Shown here one piece after another: positions 15,459-17,198 of a DNA stretch of 17,198 bases. The number at the start of each line of letters is the position of its first letter. The stretch's first letter is position 1. The DNA is taken from NCBI GenBank assembly GCA_035547915.1, contig DASZTS010000016.1:1-17198 (forward strand), read 5' to 3'. Made by a program: the position numbers and the translations under genes. The notes beneath the pieces were generated by a model. The model had not been told where the DNA came from. It saw only the letters and a program-made list of their open reading frames with translations, and ran no database searches. This stretch comes from DASSFG01 sp035547915 (GTDB lineage: Bacteria; Planctomycetota; Planctomycetia; Pirellulales; JAICIG01).

Positions 15459-15727
15459 CTTGAACAGTAAACAAACCCGCCCATCCGAGGTCGTTCTGGC
15501 GTAACCCGGTGGCTTTGCAGGATCGACTCTCTGGCCCACATTTCGGCTTCTCGAATCGCCTTCATGGCGTAGTCTCGCTCGTCGCCACGCTCTGCCGCTT
15601 GTCGCACGACCTGTGCGAACGTCTTAGCCGCCTCGGCGATGGTTGCAAGCCGCTGATCGTCGGCTTCCTGCGGCTTGTGAACGGCGAATGTTTCCTCGAT
15701 GTCGAGGTAAGTGCTGTTTTGAGTCAT
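15455..15727 (-). CDS. Acb2/Tad1-like hairpin protein, putative cyclic-nucleotide sponge
   Basis: A 90-residue, mostly helical protein. It follows the pattern of the Acb2/Tad1 hairpin family: an N-terminal 'DIEETFAVHKPQ' (9-20), a first helix with alternating Ala/Phe ('IAEAAKTFAQVV', 30-41), a turn with 'GDERD', and a second helix 'AMKAIREAEMWARESI' (54-69), which corresponds to the family's 'ER.lAl..leEA.MWAn..I'. Phage members Acb2 (anti-CBASS) and Tad1 (anti-Thoeris) form oligomers that bind and hide cyclic oligonucleotide or cyclic-ADP-ribose signals. The family match is by eye; ligand specificity cannot be read. The last 16 residues (TPERPRMGGFVYCSS region) look unstructured. ATG at 15725-15727 is chosen over one at 15817 because of a strong AAGGAGGG SD just upstream. 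It is transcribed toward the left end of the transposon, opposite to the transposase. Confidence 0.75.
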   Translation of the reverse strand: MTQNSTYLDIEETFAVHKPQEADDQRLATIAEAAKTFAQVVRQAAERGDERDYAMKAIREAEMWARESILQSHRVTPERPRMGGFVYCSS

Positions 15728-15866
15728 GGTGCCCTCCTTGAAGTGTTGATTTGCTCTAACAGAGTCTGAGGCCGGAAAATCTACGGGATACTGGCTAGCA
15801 GGCAAGAGATTTTTCAAAACCTCGATTTAACAATGCCCCACGGCAGACGTAGAATAAGGGCACAAC

Positions 15867-15905
15867 AAAAAAAAACCCCGCTTGCTGTTTCAGCAGCAAG
15901 CGGGG
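15867..15905 (-). terminator. Strong hairpin with T-tract on minus strand, inside the transposon
   Basis: A perfect 12-bp stem CCCCGCTTGCTG (15876-15887) / CAGCAAGCGGGG (15894-15905), loop TTTCAG, preceded on the plus strand by nine A (15867-15875). On the minus strand it is a textbook Rho-independent terminator. Nothing coding ends there on that strand; it lies between the transposase and the Acb2/Tad1-like gene and would stop antisense or read-through transcription entering from the right. On the plus strand it would be a stable leader structure about 75 nt before the transposase. A nested pair of weaker stems follows at 15919-15956 (GGTCGC/GCGACC around CCAGA/TCTGG). Confidence 0.75.
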
Positions 15906-15981
15906 CGACAATCCGGCTGGTCGCCAGACTGTTCTGGTAAATCAATTCTAGCGACCGGCTCCAGCAAAAGGAACGGTCGTG

Positions 15982-17019
15982 ATGATGGTTTCCTGCGCCC
16001 ATGCCACACGCAAACGGCATGGTCGAGATCGGCTCGGCAACCCCCGCTGGCGTTGCTTGCTGTGCGGTAAGACGTGGATCGAGGCACCGGCCAGACCCCT
16101 TGGCAAGATGCAAGTGCCTGTGCCGGATGCCAAGCGGGCGTTGCACATGCTCGTTGAAGGGTCGTCGATCCGGGCCACTGAGCGAGTAACCGGGATCGCC
16201 CGAAATACGCTTTGCAAGCTGGTCGTTTATTTCGGCCAAGCCTGCCGTCGCTTCCTCGACCAGAAGATGCGGGGCCTAAAGCTCGACCACCTTCAATTCG
16301 ATGAGCAGTGGACCTTCGTGTTCAAAAAGCAGGCCCGATTAACCATCGAGCAGCGGCAGAAATGCAACGACATGGGCGACATCTACCTGTGGACCTGCAT
16401 TGACCAGCAAACCAAGCTCATGCCAGCCTTCCGTGTTGGCAAAAGGTCAGCCGATAATGCTCGGCGGTTCGCACTGGACGTTGCCAGCCGCTTGGTCTGG
16501 CCCAAGCCTCACGAGAGCGACAATCATGCTTTCGCCATTGGCAAATTCAGGAGGATCGTCCAAGTTTCGAGTGATGCCTTTGCTGGCTACCCGGAAGCCA
16601 TCGACATGGCTTTTGGTCCCTACGTCAAGTACGGGACGATCATCAAGCAGTACCGCAATGCGAAGATGGTCTACACGCCTAGCGAAATGGTCGGCACCAA
16701 GCGAACCCCAAGAAAGAACATGAGCAAGGCCGAGGCTCGGACGATCTGCACCAGCCACGTCGAGCGCCTGAATGGCACTCAGCGGCTTTTTATGAAGCGG
16801 CTGAACCGATTGACCATGTGCTTCTCCAAAAAGTTGGCGAATCTGGAGGCAGCTTTCTCGATCTTCGCCGCTTATTACAACTTCTGCTGGCGTACTCGGC
16901 AGCCGGGAAAAAGTGGCAAGCTCCGGGGCTCCGCTGCCATGATGGCTGGCTTGGCTGGGCACCCTTGGACGTTTGATGAGTTGTTCGACGCCGTTTTACG
17001 GCCAGCAACACAACTTTGA
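15982..17019 (+). CDS. IS1-family DDE transposase, single ORF
   Basis: A 345-residue transposase (numbering below counts from the in-frame GTG at 15979). The N-terminus is a zinc finger, C6-x-H8 ... C26-x2-C29-G-K-T-W, followed by an HTH region, 'LVEGSSIRATERVTGIARNTLCKLV' (in parts). The catalytic acids fit the DDE pattern: D108 in LQFDEQW, D199 in SSDAFAGY and E262 in SHVERLNG. 'TKLMPAFRVGKRSADNARRF' and the C-terminal 'RLTMCFSKKLANLEAAF...YYNFCW' are family signatures. Classical IS1 makes its transposase by frameshifting between InsA and InsB; here one uninterrupted frame encodes it all. AAGGA at 15968-15972 could serve GTG 15979, ATG 15982 or ATG 15985. The stop TGA (17017-17019) lies inside the right terminal repeat. 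All key residues are present, so the enzyme should be active. Confidence 0.93.
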   Translation: MMVSCAHATRKRHGRDRLGNPRWRCLLCGKTWIEAPARPLGKMQVPVPDAKRALHMLVEGSSIRATERVTGIARNTLCKLVVYFGQACRRFLDQKMRGLKLDHLQFDEQWTFVFKKQARLTIEQRQKCNDMGDIYLWTCIDQQTKLMPAFRVGKRSADNARRFALDVASRLVWPKPHESDNHAFAIGKFRRIVQVSSDAFAGYPEAIDMAFGPYVKYGTIIKQYRNAKMVYTPSEMVGTKRTPRKNMSKAEARTICTSHVERLNGTQRLFMKRLNRLTMCFSKKLANLEAAFSIFAAYYNFCWRTRQPGKSGKLRGSAAMMAGLAGHPWTFDELFDAVLRPATQL

Positions 17020-17028
17020 GACACTACC
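17003..17028 (-). repeat. Right terminal inverted repeat of the IS1-family element
   Basis: Ends in GACACTACC; its reverse complement equals the left repeat at 25 of 26 positions. It contains the transposase stop codon. Confidence 0.95.
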
Positions 17029-17037
17029 GAACGCCCG
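17029..17037. repeat. Target-site duplication, right copy
   Basis: GAACGCCCG, identical to 15148-15156. The flank just after it (GTAGTGATACC) shares GGTAGTG with the element's own tip when read from 17037. Confidence 0.92.
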
Positions 17038-17189
17038 GTAGTGATACCATGATACCAGGGTGCACGCCAGCTTCCGTGCTTGTTGGCGGGGTGCAAAAAA
17101 GCTCAATAGGAGAATTTGGTTTGGGAGCGTTAAAGTAGGGCGAGTACCGGCGGCAGGGAAGGCCGCGGTAGGCTTAAGGAGATCCAATC

Positions 17190-17198
17190 ATGGACGAC
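17190..17198 (+). CDS. Start of a plus-strand gene, cut by the window end
   Basis: Only ATG and two codons (Met-Asp-Asp) are inside the window. Support comes from the SD AAGGAGA at 17177-17183, well spaced from the ATG. The 150 bp before it (17038-17189) hold no gene; they include a doubled GATACCA at 17044-17058 and a weak stem CGCCA/TGGCG near 17068-17091. The product cannot be told. Confidence 0.4.

Larger units (their letters stand above)
15157..17028 (+). mobile_element. IS1-family transposon with two passenger genes
   Basis: A complete 1872-bp element. Its ends are 26-bp inverted repeats with one mismatch, and it is flanked by identical 9-bp sequences, the duplication size typical of IS1. 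It carries an intact single-ORF IS1-family transposase in the right half and two short genes in the left half: a zinc-ribbon protein (plus) and an Acb2/Tad1-like protein (minus). Classical IS1 is near 770 bp and has two frameshift-joined ORFs; this one belongs to the longer single-ORF branch and is extended by roughly 0.7 kb of passenger and control sequence. Both passengers look less G+C-rich than the chromosomal genes, consistent with transfer. Matching repeats, intact ORFs and a perfect duplication suggest a recent insertion. Confidence 0.93.

Noticed and set aside
15728..15817. Longer start (ATG at 15817) for the Acb2/Tad1-like protein
   Set aside because: The extra 30 residues do not look like the family, and the internal ATG at 15727 has a near-perfect SD.
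15157..17028. IS1595-type assignment of the element
   Set aside because: Passenger genes are common in that family, but the transposase lacks the ISXO2-type DE-x-Y-x-GGK region; the DEQW and HVERLN motifs, and the 9-bp duplication, fit IS1 better.

Overview
The window looks like a stretch of planctomycete chromosome, probably of the Pirellulales type, carrying one recent transposon insertion. The evidence is high G+C content, a run of large secreted or membrane proteins of planctomycete style (a zinc-ribbon/transmembrane/alpha-toroid protein, a large lipoprotein-like membrane protein, a DUF6666-like surface protein, a DsbD with two N-terminal domains), and irregular use of Shine-Dalgarno sites. 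This assignment rests on protein style only; there is no rRNA or marker gene here.

Layout. All nine chromosomal genes between 256 and 14895 lie on the minus strand, so transcription runs from right to left. In that order they are: two adjacent PLP-dependent Cys/Met-metabolism enzymes (14895-13687, cystathionine gamma-synthase-like; 13582-12434, gamma-synthase/lyase-like), which form a transsulfuration pair; a secreted DUF6666-like protein (12212-10596); a 414-bp gap with a bidirectional terminator hairpin; a DsbD-type thiol:disulfide interchange protein (10181-7689); a tightly packed four-gene run (7553-1242) with a large GATase-like membrane protein, a zinc-ribbon/TM/alpha-toroid protein, a TapB-like secreted protein and an amidohydrolase, with gaps of 14 bp, a 4-bp ATGA overlap and 5 bp, so almost certainly one operon; and a two-TM protein with PH-like modules (1080-256).

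The right end carries a complete transposon at 15157-17028 (1872 bp). It has 26-bp terminal inverted repeats with one mismatch and a perfect 9-bp target duplication. Its transposase (15982-17019) is a single-ORF IS1-family DDE enzyme with N-terminal zinc finger and D108/D199/E262 in place. Between the left repeat and the transposase are two passenger genes, convergent and overlapping at their stop codons: a 75-aa zinc-ribbon protein (15231-15458, plus), driven by a promoter whose -35 box lies in the terminal repeat, and a 90-aa protein (15727-15455, minus) that matches the sequence pattern of the Acb2/Tad1 hairpin family, the phage proteins that sequester cyclic-nucleotide signals of CBASS and Thoeris immunity. 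A strong 12-bp-stem hairpin next to nine A residues separates this cassette from the transposase. An IS1-family element carrying an anti-defence-type sponge is the most interesting thing in the window.

After the transposon come about 150 bp of leader and the first three codons of a plus-strand gene starting at 17190. The transposon sits about 250 bp upstream of the transsulfuration genes and between them and this divergent gene, so it may have separated a shared promoter region.
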